Source of the DNA: Lewinellaceae bacterium
Lineage (GTDB): Bacteria > Bacteroidota > Bacteroidia > Chitinophagales > Saprospiraceae
Reading direction: 5' to 3'
NCBI GenBank assembly: GCA_020636025.1
Contig: JACJYQ010000003.1
Location: 310,001 to 374,000 of the forward strand
Length of the DNA: 64,000 nt
Part shown: positions 53,854-62,663 of the stretch, piece after piece
Layout of the letters: each line of letters opens with the position of its first letter
How positions within the stretch are numbered: the first letter of the stretch is position 1
Translations under genes and position numbers: made by a program
Notes under the pieces: generated by a model
The model's database searches: none
Told to the model about the DNA's origin: nothing
Seen by the model: the letters and a program-made list of their open reading frames with translations, nothing else

Positions 53854-54196
53854 TCTACAATTGTTTTAGTGAAAGGTACAGTGTTTTTCTAAGGATGGCA
53901 AGAAAAGCGCCATTTTGTGTGACGTGATGTACATTTCATATTGACTGGTTGTGCCCAACGGGTTTCTATAAGAATAGTGGCGGTTTTAAGACCACAAGCC
54001 TAGCAGTTTAGACCAAATTTTTATTGTTATACTTCACGCTGTTTGGTTTTGAAAATCGCCTGCGGCTAAATCATTGATTAACAGCGTTCAGTATGACAAG
54101 TGTTTTCACAACCACTTTGCGGTGGCTATATTATCTTCGTTTTAGCAGAATTTCCGCTATTATGTTTGTAGGTTGTTGGCAATAGTTTAATTCTCT
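53854..54196. other. 343-bp gap holding a split attC-like site and repeat copy D
   Basis: No gene seen. GCCCAAC at 53953 and AGAATAGTGGCGG at 53971-53983 are complementary in part to GTTGGC (54175-54180) and CCGCTATT (54154-54161). Between them lies the 102-bp element (54029-54130). Without the element the site would be 126 bases long. Confidence 0.45.
54029..54130 (+). repeat. 102-bp dispersed element, copy D
   Basis: Full copy from ATACTTCACGCTGTT to GCGGTGGCTATA. It lies 66 bases beyond the serine hydrolase stop and appears to interrupt an attC-like structure. Confidence 0.88.
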
Positions 54197-55672
54197 TTAC
54201 TCATTCTCTGACAATTTGTCTAATACTTTTTTCGACCCTTCACTGCCTAATTCCACTGCCTTTGTGTAACTCTTTATAGCTTCTTCTTTTTTGTCATATT
54301 TTAAGTAAGCTTCGCCAAGTGAGTCCCATAAATTACCATCTTCAGGAAATAATTTCACATTAAGTTTAAACAATTCTAATGCCCAACCAGGATTGTCTTC
54401 TTTTTTCAATCTGCTATATCCTAGTCGATTTAGTATTGCATGGTCGTTAAATTCATTATTAAGTTTTTTCTTTAAAAAACCAGGTAATTTTTCTGCATTT
54501 AAAAAGGGGTTCGTTTTCATAAATTCTTGAACTAATTCATAAATATTCCTTGAAATAGGTGTTGCGGTATAATTGGAATCAAAAATCATTTTGCCTATTT
54601 CTCGAGCAACGTTTTCTGATTCAGGTCCTAAAAACGCGTTTGTTATGTATATAACAACTACATCATCATCAATAAACCTAACAAAATCTGCAAAGTACAA
54701 TCCATTACTTCCATTATGAGAAACGATTTTAGTGCCTCTATCACTTTTAGATATTGCCCAACCATAACCATAATACGATGTCATTTGATCATTTTCAGCT
54801 ACATATGCAGTTTCTTGTATTTCTCTAGTTTTTGATGTTAAAACAACGTTGTCATTTAAAGCAACATGCCATTTATATAATTCCTCAATAGTAGAATGTA
54901 TATCTCCTTTACCTATACTATACCAATGTTTGTCATTGTAAGGAAGGTGCTGTTGAGTTGTTCCCCAATCTGTCCATTGCTCATCATCTCTGTTGTAGTA
55001 GTAGCCATGTGCAAGTCGTTCTGTGCTAAAATTTATACTTTTATATCCTGTACTTTTCATTTGAGCAGGTTCAAATAAATGTTCTTTTAGAAAAGAATTA
55101 TAGGTTTGGCCCGAAACCGACTCTAATATAATTGTGAGTAATATATAGTTGGCATTTGCATATTGGTATGTTATGCCAGGTTTAGATCGTAATTCCGATT
55201 CAAAAAATTCTTTTAAGAACTGTTCTTTACTGGCTTCATCGTATCTGAATCCTCCAGTCCTATTCGAAATTCCTGACGTATGAGTTAATAATTGATGAAT
55301 ACTAATATCTCTTTTGTCTATAGGTGCCTGATTAAAATATGAACCTATTTTATCAGATGTTTTAATTCTTCCTTGCTCTACAAGTTTTAAAATAGCCGAT
55401 GCGGTAAATTGTTTTGTTACAGAACCAATATTAAAAACGGTTGATGGTGAATTAGGTATTTTATTTTTCCTGTCAGCCCATCCATATCCTTTTGATAAAA
55501 TAATTTCGCCTTTTTTAGAGACTAAAACAACTCCGGAAAAGCCATTGCTTACGCTTGATTCCAAATAAGTGTCAATTCTATTAAATAGTTCTTTATTTGT
55601 ACTTTGAGAAAAAGAATTTAATGTTAAAAAAGTTGTGAAAGCGAAAATTAGTGCTTTAACAGATGAATTCAT
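54197..55672 (-). CDS. Class C beta-lactamase-fold serine hydrolase with TPR tail
   Basis: 491 residues with a signal peptide (to NSFSQ). Active-site blocks are SVTK (S84, K87), YAN (Y171-N173) and HNGS near 336, the serine beta-lactamase/D-Ala-D-Ala peptidase set. Residues about 405-491 form TPR-like helices (ALELFKLNVKLFPEDGNLW, GEAYLKYDKKEEAIKSYTKA). The enzyme probably acts on peptidoglycan peptides or esters in the periplasm; beta-lactam resistance is possible but not shown. Its codons are much more AT-rich than adjacent genes, suggesting import. Confidence 0.88.
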   Translation of the reverse strand: MNSSVKALIFAFTTFLTLNSFSQSTNKELFNRIDTYLESSVSNGFSGVVLVSKKGEIILSKGYGWADRKNKIPNSPSTVFNIGSVTKQFTASAILKLVEQGRIKTSDKIGSYFNQAPIDKRDISIHQLLTHTSGISNRTGGFRYDEASKEQFLKEFFESELRSKPGITYQYANANYILLTIILESVSGQTYNSFLKEHLFEPAQMKSTGYKSINFSTERLAHGYYYNRDDEQWTDWGTTQQHLPYNDKHWYSIGKGDIHSTIEELYKWHVALNDNVVLTSKTREIQETAYVAENDQMTSYYGYGWAISKSDRGTKIVSHNGSNGLYFADFVRFIDDDVVVIYITNAFLGPESENVAREIGKMIFDSNYTATPISRNIYELVQEFMKTNPFLNAEKLPGFLKKKLNNEFNDHAILNRLGYSRLKKEDNPGWALELFKLNVKLFPEDGNLWDSLGEAYLKYDKKEEAIKSYTKAVELGSEGSKKVLDKLSENE

Positions 55673-55791
55673 TTTATGACTTTTTGAATTGATTGATGAA
55701 TAGGTCTGTCAGTTTTCTATTCTAGTACAGTTTTTATTCAAATTGTTGCCACGGTTTGCAGCTACCCGAAGGTGGCGATTTCGGAGCACCT

Positions 55792-56940
55792 CTAAGCTTC
55801 AGATATAAAATACATCTCCATCTCCCCTTTGCCTTTTACGTCCACCTTGCCGCGAGGTTCAAAGGTAAATTGCGGGTCATCTTTTAGCAGTTCATAGGTT
55901 TCACGGCTGATGTTTACCTTACTCGCTGCACCCGAACTTTCCATTCGGTTGGCCATGTTTACCGTATCACCCCAGATGTCGTACTGGAATTTCTTAACAC
56001 CTACGATACCCGCTACTACCGGACCGGTATGGATGCCCGCGCGCATTTGGAATCCCAGCTTTCCTTCTGCTTCCAGTTTGGTCTTTCGGTCCTGAATGAA
56101 GGACTGCATTTCCAGTGCGGCCAATACCGTGTTCTTCACTGAATCGTCTGTGGGTACGGGCAAACCTCCGGCAGCCATATAGGCATCGCCCATGGTCTTG
56201 ATCTTTTCTATGCCGTATTTTTCCATGATGCCGTCGAAGGCTGCAAAGCATTGGTTGATTTCGCTCACCAGTTCGGAAGCACTAAGCTTTACGGAGGTTT
56301 CAGTGAAGGAAACAAAATCAGTAAACAAAGTGCTCACCAGATCAAAGTCACGGGCATCCGCCTTGCCTTTTTCTTTGAGCTCCCGGGCGATTTCTTCGGG
56401 GAGAATGTTGAGCAGGAGTTCTTCGCTGCGTTGCTTTTCCTTGCTTATTTTATTACGCTGCACGAAGAACACGCCCGCAAACAGGAGTACCACCGCAAAT
56501 CCGCCCATGAACCCATTTCTTGCCATGGTTTGTCGCTCCAGTTCCTGTGCGGCCAGCACATCTTTCTTTTCCTGCTCTGCTTTTGTAGTAGCTTCCTTCT
56601 TATCAAACTGATACTGCATTTCCAGTTGGGTGAGTCTCCTGGTGTTTTCTTCGTTGAACATGCTATCCCGCATAGCAATCATTTGTTCATAATAGGCCAG
56701 GGCATTCTTGTCCTGGCCCATGGCTTTGTAGGTATTGTAGAGGCATTGGCAGGCTTCTTTTTGGAGATCTAAAGCGCCAATTTCTTCCGCTAGTGTCAGG
56801 CTTCTTTGGCAATGGTTCACTGCGCTTGCGTTTTTACCTTCCTTTTTATAGAGTATGCCGATATTGCCCAGGATGTCTGCCATGCCGTTCTTATCCCCGA
56901 GTTCTTCCCCGATTACCAGCGACTTTTGGTAGTATTCCAT
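55792..56940 (-). CDS. 3' part of a frameshifted TPR adenylate cyclase (TPR end, membrane segment, cyclase domain)
   Basis: 382 residues when read from the ATG at 56940, which is internal: the frame continues the TPRs of the upstream piece. After two TPRs comes a membrane segment (GFMGGFAVVLLFAGVFFV), then a class III cyclase domain with metal aspartates in FTDFVSF and MGDAYM, and Lys (KIKTMGD) and Asp (YDIWGDTVN) for adenine. Catalytic residues are intact. It is joined to the 5' part by a single-base deletion. Closest relative here is the cyclase at 17406-19187. If the shift is a sequencing error the gene is 55792-57716, about 640 residues. Confidence 0.85.
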   Translation of the reverse strand: MEYYQKSLVIGEELGDKNGMADILGNIGILYKKEGKNASAVNHCQRSLTLAEEIGALDLQKEACQCLYNTYKAMGQDKNALAYYEQMIAMRDSMFNEENTRRLTQLEMQYQFDKKEATTKAEQEKKDVLAAQELERQTMARNGFMGGFAVVLLFAGVFFVQRNKISKEKQRSEELLLNILPEEIARELKEKGKADARDFDLVSTLFTDFVSFTETSVKLSASELVSEINQCFAAFDGIMEKYGIEKIKTMGDAYMAAGGLPVPTDDSVKNTVLAALEMQSFIQDRKTKLEAEGKLGFQMRAGIHTGPVVAGIVGVKKFQYDIWGDTVNMANRMESSGAASKVNISRETYELLKDDPQFTFEPRGKVDVKGKGEMEMYFISEA

Positions 56941-57480
56941 AGCGAGAGGGAAATTGCCCTGGTCCGAGTATATGTGGCCGATGTTGCCCAGGTTGGTTGC
57001 GATGCCATATTTATCCCGAGTTCTTCAAAAATGGTCAACGACTTTTGGTAGTCTTCCAGGGCGCGGGGGTAATTGCCTTGACTATAGTAAATGATGCCGA
57101 TATTGACCAGGCCACCTGCGATGCCTTTTTTATCCCCGAGTTCTTCTTTAATGGCCTGCGACTTTTGGTAGTATTCCAGGGCACGAGGGTAATTGCCTTG
57201 GTCATGGTAAATAAGTCCGATATTATTCAGGATGACTGCGATGCCTTTTTTATCCCCGAGTTCTTCTTTAATGGCCTGCGACTTTTGGAGGTATTCCAAG
57301 GCACGGGGAGTATTGCCCTGGTTCATGTAAATGAGTCCGATATTGTTCAGGTTTTTTGCAATACCCATTTTATCCCCGAGTTCTTCTTTAATCGCCAGAG
57401 ACTTTTGGAAGTATTCCAGAGCCTGGGGGTAATTGCCCTGCACATAGTTTGCAATGCCCTGCAGGTTATAGCCCGTAGCA
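56880..57480. repeat. Tandem 120-bp (40-residue) TPR-coding repeats
   Basis: Five consecutive units beginning near 56882, 57001, 57120, 57240 and 57360 are strongly similar at DNA level (ATGCCTTTTTTATCCCCGAG, then CCTGCGACTTTTGGTAGT). Each encodes a TPR of the NIGLIYxxQGNYPRALEYYQ type. The second unit from the left is one base short. Confidence 0.85.
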
Positions 57481-57716
57481 GAAGCTTTGGGGTAATGCTG
57501 TTTCTTAGCATAGGCGTGCAGGGCTTCGGCCAGGATGGCTGCCGTGTCCGGCCATGAGTACAGGTACTCGTTCGAGATGTAATCTTCATACGCCTGTACT
57601 CGCATTGAGTCAGCCTGGGTTTGGTCTTGCCATAAGGCATATAAAGAATCAGGGTTCTGGGCTTTTAGGGATAAGCCCAACATGCTTATTATGATAAAGA
57701 GGAAGGTTTCTTTCAT
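56913..57716 (-). CDS. 5' part of the frameshifted TPR adenylate cyclase
   Basis: 267 residues with a signal peptide (to LSLKAQ). Residues about 80-235 are TPRs (NYPQALEYFQKSLAIKEELGD repeated, shown as ALEYFQKSLAIKEELGD). After EELGINMASQ the frame becomes nonsense. At 57015-57017 the sequence has CCC where the other repeat units have CCCC; restoring one C gives EELGDKYGIATNLGNIG and joins the next frame. The upstream 200 bases have no other gene. The receptor half is therefore periplasmic TPRs before a membrane segment, as in the paralogue. Confidence 0.85.
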   Translation of the reverse strand: MKETFLFIIISMLGLSLKAQNPDSLYALWQDQTQADSMRVQAYEDYISNEYLYSWPDTAAILAEALHAYAKKQHYPKASATGYNLQGIANYVQGNYPQALEYFQKSLAIKEELGDKMGIAKNLNNIGLIYMNQGNTPRALEYLQKSQAIKEELGDKKGIAVILNNIGLIYHDQGNYPRALEYYQKSQAIKEELGDKKGIAGGLVNIGIIYYSQGNYPRALEDYQKSLTIFEELGINMASQPTWATSATYTRTRAISLSLWNTTKSRW

Positions 57717-57901
57717 TGTGTGGTATCAATAAATGGCATACAACAACGAACGGAAATGGCGTGCCGACAATCAGGAACCATGATCATTTCAGCATAGTTG
57801 GACGTAGTAGCTCCTAGTAAGTTTATATAGTTATTCATGGATGCGGTCATGCCAGCAAACAGACTGAAATAAATGATAATAAATCTTCGATTTTTGTTTT
57901 T

Positions 57902-58495
57902 TTATTTCGGTTTTGAATATTCGATTAATTCTTCCACATATAGAAAATCACCTTGATGTTGAGTGAGTTTTATGAAATTTTTTACAGCAGGAGCATATAA
58001 CCAAACTTCTGTTTCATTTGCACTATATCCTCTGGAATTGGTGATTTTACCAGTGTATTTAATTGTGTAGGCCATAAATGTTCCGGCTTCTACTGTTTCT
58101 TCTTGGTAAGATAGAATTTCGGCATCCTGACTTTGGTTTCCCGTTGTTCCATCTTGACTTGTCCAATTGTTTTCATATTTCCACTTTTTGCCAACTTCCA
58201 AAGGCCAGTCATATTTGGGTGTTTCGCTTTTTTCTGGTTTAATAATGTCGCTAACGGGAATTGTGTCGCTTCCGATTGTCATACCTAAAATACCGTCAAC
58301 TTTGACTATTTCTTTTGTATCTGTCCCAACCGAACGTACTTCTCCTTCCGTAGTTACGCCTTTATATTTCCAAACCCATTTTTCACCAACTTGATAATCA
58401 GCTAGAGTTGGTTGTTGGGTGATGCCCAATTTCGTAGGGTCACTACAAGCACTAAGCATTACTAAAGCAAAAAATATTACAATTTGACTTTTCAT
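57902..58495 (-). CDS. Lipoprotein of unknown function
   Basis: 197 residues with lipobox LSAC (Cys17). The body is beta-rich with two WxYK/WKYEN-type segments (EKWVWKYKGVTTEGEV, GKKWKYENNW) and a YTIKYTGKI strand. I recognise no family. It ends with a Lys/Pro tail. The gene is AT-rich and stands alone between two structured intergenic regions. Confidence 0.65.
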   Translation of the reverse strand: MKSQIVIFFALVMLSACSDPTKLGITQQPTLADYQVGEKWVWKYKGVTTEGEVRSVGTDTKEIVKVDGILGMTIGSDTIPVSDIIKPEKSETPKYDWPLEVGKKWKYENNWTSQDGTTGNQSQDAEILSYQEETVEAGTFMAYTIKYTGKITNSRGYSANETEVWLYAPAVKNFIKLTQHQGDFLYVEELIEYSKPK

Positions 58496-58937
58496 GTTAA
58501 AATATAATTTGAATGAGCTTACTTCTCTTTAATGCCTTTTTTAGCTTATTCAGGCCGTTTTAAGAAATGCTAACTGGGGCGTGGACGCTGTGCTGCCGTG
58601 CGTTGGCTTTGCGGGTTGTGCATGGGCAGTATAGCTGACCATGCAATGTGTGTGCCCAGAATGGGCACATCGGTATCCATAAGCAAATATAACCCAGATA
58701 TTTGAATGGGAGCCAAACCGTGTATCCAACCAATCCCATGTTGGTAGTAGGCGGATGGCGAGAGGGTAGCCGTGAAGGGCTGAACATCGGATCGCCCAAA
58801 GGGGGCAAGACATGCCATGTTTCAAAAACCGACCGGTGGATTACAGGGCATTCGTATTGATCAAAGAGGGCAAGTAAACAGTTGATTTGACATGATGAAG
58901 TACCGGTAAATCACGACCTTCTGATTAGCAATCGTTT
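58496..58937. ncRNA. GC-rich structured intergenic block, candidate ncRNA or relic
   Basis: 442 bases between lipoprotein and protease genes. From 58550 to 58900 the base composition is much richer in G and C than both neighbours, and all three minus-strand frames are open for about 250 bases, which is not how a protein gene looks. It has inverted words such as TGTGTGCCCA-GAA-TGGGCACA (58648-58670) and GCGGATGGCG. Edges read AAATGCTAAC and GATTAGCAATC, resembling the R boxes of the attC-like sites. No known RNA family was recognised. Confidence 0.35.
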
Positions 58938-59642
58938 TTATTCCACTGTTGTTTTTATTTCCGTTTCTTTTTTCACAAAAAATCTTACATAAATCAGAAC
59001 CAAAATAGGAACTATAACCAATCCACTAATAAAATTCAATAACGAAGCCCAATCGGTCAATTCAATTCCGCCTTTTGAAATTAGGACTAATTCGCCCAAA
59101 GGTCCTTTTGAAAATATTGTGTTATAAATAAAATTCCAGCCTAAATGAAGTCCGAAAGGTAGCATTATTGATTTTGTTTTTGAAAAAGCCCACGCCCAAG
59201 CGTAACCCATTAATCCAGTTCCGATAAAAACTAAAATCATTGCCATTACATTACCTAAAACTCCGTATGAAAACCAATGATAAATTCCGAATGCGATTGC
59301 AGAAATCAAAACACTTTTTCTTGAGCCTATTTTCTGGTTGAGAATATATAATAAGGCTCCACGAAAAATCAGTTCTTCTGTCAATACAGATTTAAAATCC
59401 CACCAAAATGATTTTATTATAATTCTGCTCGTAATATCTTTATTCAAAATCCAAGTCGAAGATTTTAGACATGATTCTAAATATTGAATAAGAACGCAAA
59501 GTATTCCAGTAATTAAAAATCCGAATAAGAATTGTTTTAATCTTTTCCCAATTGGAAGAAATCCTAATGCTAAAACGTTCTTCTTTTCAATCAGATATAA
59601 AAGCAACCACGAAATGGCAATTGCTACTAAAATTCCTATCAT
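58938..59642 (-). CDS. CPBP-family intramembrane metalloprotease
   Basis: 234 residues, about eight hydrophobic segments. CPBP/Abi motifs are TEELIFRG (EExxR), FGIYHWFSY and FGLHLGWNF, which supply the metal ligands and catalytic glutamates. CPBP proteases act within the membrane; in bacteria some mature peptides or give bacteriocin self-immunity. Target unknown. It is followed, on the same strand, by a structured gap before the lipoprotein gene. AT-rich. Confidence 0.87.
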   Translation of the reverse strand: MIGILVAIAISWLLLYLIEKKNVLALGFLPIGKRLKQFLFGFLITGILCVLIQYLESCLKSSTWILNKDITSRIIIKSFWWDFKSVLTEELIFRGALLYILNQKIGSRKSVLISAIAFGIYHWFSYGVLGNVMAMILVFIGTGLMGYAWAWAFSKTKSIMLPFGLHLGWNFIYNTIFSKGPLGELVLISKGGIELTDWASLLNFISGLVIVPILVLIYVRFFVKKETEIKTTVE

Positions 59643-59671
59643 TTACTTGGTTGGTTTTTAACACAGCACCT

Positions 59672-60052
59672 CTAAGTTACACTAAATCCTAACCAGCACA
59701 ACAATACGCCAAGAAAAAACATGAATAAGGTAGAATAGACCTGATGTTTTCTAAATTTTTGCGCCTGTTTATTTATGCTTTCTGGAAAGCCGATTTTTCT
59801 AATGCCTTTGATCAAAGTCGACCAACCGAGAATAGTAATGACCACTCTCCAGACATTGACCCAAAAGTTATGAAGAATGACAGTCATGAGGCCCAGAAAG
59901 AAAGTAGTATAACCTGTAGCTATTACAAACGCACGATCACTACTCATATCAATTGTTCTTCTTAATTGCAGAGTAATAATGAAAAGGCAAGCAAATATGA
60001 CATAGAATAAACCGTATAGTTGTCCGAAAAAATTTGAAATATCCATGATCAT
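59672..60052 (-). CDS. Small integral membrane protein
   Basis: 126 residues with three or four membrane segments (LFYVIFACLFIITL, GYTTFFLGLMTVIL, VVITILGWSTLI, LFMFFLGVLLCWLGF). I recognise no family. The start overlaps the SDR stop by four bases, so it is the last gene of the Crp-headed operon. Confidence 0.68.
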   Translation of the reverse strand: MIMDISNFFGQLYGLFYVIFACLFIITLQLRRTIDMSSDRAFVIATGYTTFFLGLMTVILHNFWVNVWRVVITILGWSTLIKGIRKIGFPESINKQAQKFRKHQVYSTLFMFFLGVLLCWLGFSVT

Positions 60053-60774
60053 TTTGAGAGAATTTTGTTGGCTAAATCAGGAAATAAGAACGCAATCCAT
60101 AGAAATATTCGCATTTTAAAGGTGGTGACCAGCTCTCGTCCTTTTTCCAACTGAGGTATGATAATTCTGATTAATTCTTCCACTTCCATTTTTTCTTCAT
60201 CCCGACCCAAAGTCATGTTTGTAGCTGTAACTGGAGGAATGAATTCTATAACCGAAATACCCGTCTCCTTTAATGAATACTTTAATCCTTGACTGAAATT
60301 CCTCATGCCTGATTTACTAGCACTGTAAACAAGTCCATCACTTTTAGGAAATGCGCCCAAACCCGAAGTAGTATTGACAATCAAAGCATTTTGGGAATTA
60401 CTCAAAATCGGAATCAGTAATTGGGTCAGGAGAATTTGTCCCGTAAGATTGATAGTAATTTCCTTCTGGATTTTATCAAGTGGGATCACGGTTGATGTAA
60501 ATAGATAATTATATTGTACACCAGCGTTGTTAAATAATACATCCAAATCTGGAAACTCATTTTGGATTTCAAGGGCAGCCTTTTCAATATCATGTTGCTT
60601 AGATAAATCGCATTGAATAGTTTGAAACCCTTCATTCCTGGCGTAGATAAGCTTGGCAGAATCTCTGCCAAGTAATATCACCTTGTTGTTTTTTTTCAAT
60701 AACTCTACCCCTAAGGTATAGCCTATTCCTGAGGTTCCTCCTGTTATTAGTATTGTCTTATTGGAAAGTCTCAT
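60049..60774 (-). CDS. Short-chain dehydrogenase/reductase, DltE-like
   Basis: 241 residues. TGGTSGIG (11-18), LFNNAG near 83-88 and the catalytic YSASK near 147-151 define a classical SDR. EFIPPVTATNM after the active site matches the same block in the SDR at 10890-11612, so the two are paralogues. It is NAD(P)H-dependent, substrate unknown. It sits in a run of membrane-protein genes with gaps of 12 bases or less. Confidence 0.9.
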   Translation of the reverse strand: MRLSNKTILITGGTSGIGYTLGVELLKKNNKVILLGRDSAKLIYARNEGFQTIQCDLSKQHDIEKAALEIQNEFPDLDVLFNNAGVQYNYLFTSTVIPLDKIQKEITINLTGQILLTQLLIPILSNSQNALIVNTTSGLGAFPKSDGLVYSASKSGMRNFSQGLKYSLKETGISVIEFIPPVTATNMTLGRDEEKMEVEELIRIIIPQLEKGRELVTTFKMRIFLWIAFLFPDLANKILSK

Positions 60775-60786
60775 GTTTTAAAAATT

Positions 60787-61560
60787 TTAGACGAATGAAA
60801 CGATGGCTAATAGGGCAAAAAGCCCAATTGAAGCAGCTTTTTGAATCCCAGTGAGTTGGCCTTGATTGGGAGAGGAAATGTTGAAAAGTATTAAACTCAA
60901 AGCTAGTAACCACCCAAGCTGGGCCGTGTGCACAATCATATTCAATGGCCCCAAAATTGAGAACACTCCACCGAATTGTTCTATAGAATATACCAGCATT
61001 CCAATTCCTAGGCCCTGTCCAATTCGAGCCATATATTTTGGGAAAACCTCTGGTTTGCTTAATAAGGAAGTTGAGAACAGGAACATCCACAAGAACTCAA
61101 ACCAAAAAGCGAAATTCTCACCCACTGATACCCCTGCGTAAATGTGGAAAGAATCGTAGATCAAGCGAATGTTCTCTAACTGATCCGGAGAAGCACCAGC
61201 CACCATTTGACCTAAGTGCTGCATCAAAAACGGCCATCGAACGAAACCCATTGAAGAGGTCAATCCAAATAATACTCCGAAGACAACTGCCAAAAAACCT
61301 GATGTAGATTCGTGGAATTTCAACGTTTTGAATAGGAGCAATACGATGGTCATGAAGCTGATTCCCGTAAGTGTAAAGAGGTAATAGGCCGGAACAGTGA
61401 AGGTTTTGTTTTTGTGAAAAAGCCCCAATGTAGTTTCCATATTTTCCCGAAGAATGTCAGGGAAGTCGAACGTGTAAATCAGAATTACACCAGCTGTGAG
61501 CATCATCACTATGTGGATGATTACCATCCAGCCTGTCAGTTTTATTTCTTGTGTTCTCAT
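60787..61560 (-). CDS. Integral membrane protein, DUF4386-like
   Basis: 257 residues with about seven membrane segments. SLLSKPEVFPKYMARIGQ and GLGIGMLVY followed by VHTAQLGWLLALSLILF resemble the DUF4386 family. No catalytic motif. It lies 12 bases upstream of the SDR and 15 bases after the barrel gene. Confidence 0.68.
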   Translation of the reverse strand: MRTQEIKLTGWMVIIHIVMMLTAGVILIYTFDFPDILRENMETTLGLFHKNKTFTVPAYYLFTLTGISFMTIVLLLFKTLKFHESTSGFLAVVFGVLFGLTSSMGFVRWPFLMQHLGQMVAGASPDQLENIRLIYDSFHIYAGVSVGENFAFWFEFLWMFLFSTSLLSKPEVFPKYMARIGQGLGIGMLVYSIEQFGGVFSILGPLNMIVHTAQLGWLLALSLILFNISSPNQGQLTGIQKAASIGLFALLAIVSFV

Positions 61561-61575
61561 CTTTATTGATTTAAA

Positions 61576-62286
61576 TTATTGAAATCTATATGCCACTCCG
61601 ATGTGGAATACTTTGTACATGTTGGTCACGCTGGACTTGAAACCTTCGTCCATCTTCTGCTTCAAGCTATTCTGAGAGGTATCTGAAAGATTGGATGTCC
61701 CTCCAAATTCGTAAGAAGGTGTCGGGTATTGACCCCAGGCAGGCGTCCATTCAAATCCTGCTGAGAAACCATTCTTAAAATTGTACTGATACCCAATACC
61801 GAGTGCCAGTCCCCATCCGGCTGGCCGGGTCTGCTTGATTTCAATTGTTCCTGATACGGGTTCGTCAGCAATTTCCCTATCCATGTCTTCAAAAATCATG
61901 GTTTCTGTATCCATACCATTGAAAACAAAACCACCTGACAAGTAAGGTCCATTTTTTATTGGTGTATACCGAACTTGAAAGATGAATCTCTGATCTACAC
62001 CTTCTGAGGAACTAGTCAAACCTTCTAGATCGGTGGATTGGGCATTGAAGGAGGAATTACCTCGGCTGATCTCATCCTTCAATTGGTAGATGATACCTGC
62101 ATAAACTTTTTCATTGAAATGATAACCGACTGTAATGCTTGGCTTGAAACTTCCTCCCGTAGGAAGTTCTCCTAGCCCAAAACCCACTTGCCAGTAATTC
62201 TGTAAGTAATCCGTTCTTTCCTGGGCTAAACCAACATATCCGATAATTATTCCCAGTAGGAGTAATGTTATTTTTTTAGTATTCAT
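61576..62286 (-). CDS. Outer-membrane beta-barrel protein
   Basis: 236 residues with a signal peptide (to GLAQ). Strand-rich, with aromatic strand ends (VGFGLGELPTGGSFKPSITVGY in part) and closing FHIGVAYRFQ, the pattern of a terminal barrel strand. Family unknown. It is 11 bases after the small membrane protein in the Crp-headed operon. Confidence 0.76.
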   Translation of the reverse strand: MNTKKITLLLLGIIIGYVGLAQERTDYLQNYWQVGFGLGELPTGGSFKPSITVGYHFNEKVYAGIIYQLKDEISRGNSSFNAQSTDLEGLTSSSEGVDQRFIFQVRYTPIKNGPYLSGGFVFNGMDTETMIFEDMDREIADEPVSGTIEIKQTRPAGWGLALGIGYQYNFKNGFSAGFEWTPAWGQYPTPSYEFGGTSNLSDTSQNSLKQKMDEGFKSSVTNMYKVFHIGVAYRFQ

Positions 62287-62297
62287 AATAATTTGAT

Positions 62298-62585
62298 TTA
62301 AGAGTGAACTATTCGAATGATTAGCTTGATAAGTTGTATAAGGACTACGCCAAAAATGGTGTTGACCGCCAGCATGATGAAGGTGGCACCGGTCAACCCA
62401 AAATGGCGAATAGCCAGACTATCACCGATACTTGTTTCATTGCCAAACAATCGATTTACAATGACCCATGCATTAAGGTGTTCAGCCTCAGCACCAAGGA
62501 TGTAATCAATAATGATCATGATGCAAATGGCCGCAATTGTGGCAATCGCATAGATCGAAAAAGGATAAGAGAGTAAAATTTTCAT
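62298..62585 (-). CDS. Small membrane protein
   Basis: 95 residues from ATG 62585. Two membrane segments (IYAIATIAAICIMIIIDYI and FIMLAVNTIFGVVLIQLI) flank a short outer loop. No family recognised. It is the first gene after the Crp-like regulator and is 11 bases from the next gene. Confidence 0.6.
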   Translation of the reverse strand: MKILLSYPFSIYAIATIAAICIMIIIDYILGAEAEHLNAWVIVNRLFGNETSIGDSLAIRHFGLTGATFIMLAVNTIFGVVLIQLIKLIIRIVHS

Positions 62586-62663
62586 AATGCATTTATTTAA
62601 TGTTCGAGGCAAAAGTCTCTCAAACATCAAGCATATGCATTAACATAGGTTAAGGAATGAAAA

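Noticed and set aside
58550..58825. A protein gene of about 90 residues on the minus strand
   Set aside because: All three frames are open over the same stretch, no start context or family features, and composition is unlike coding sequence nearby.
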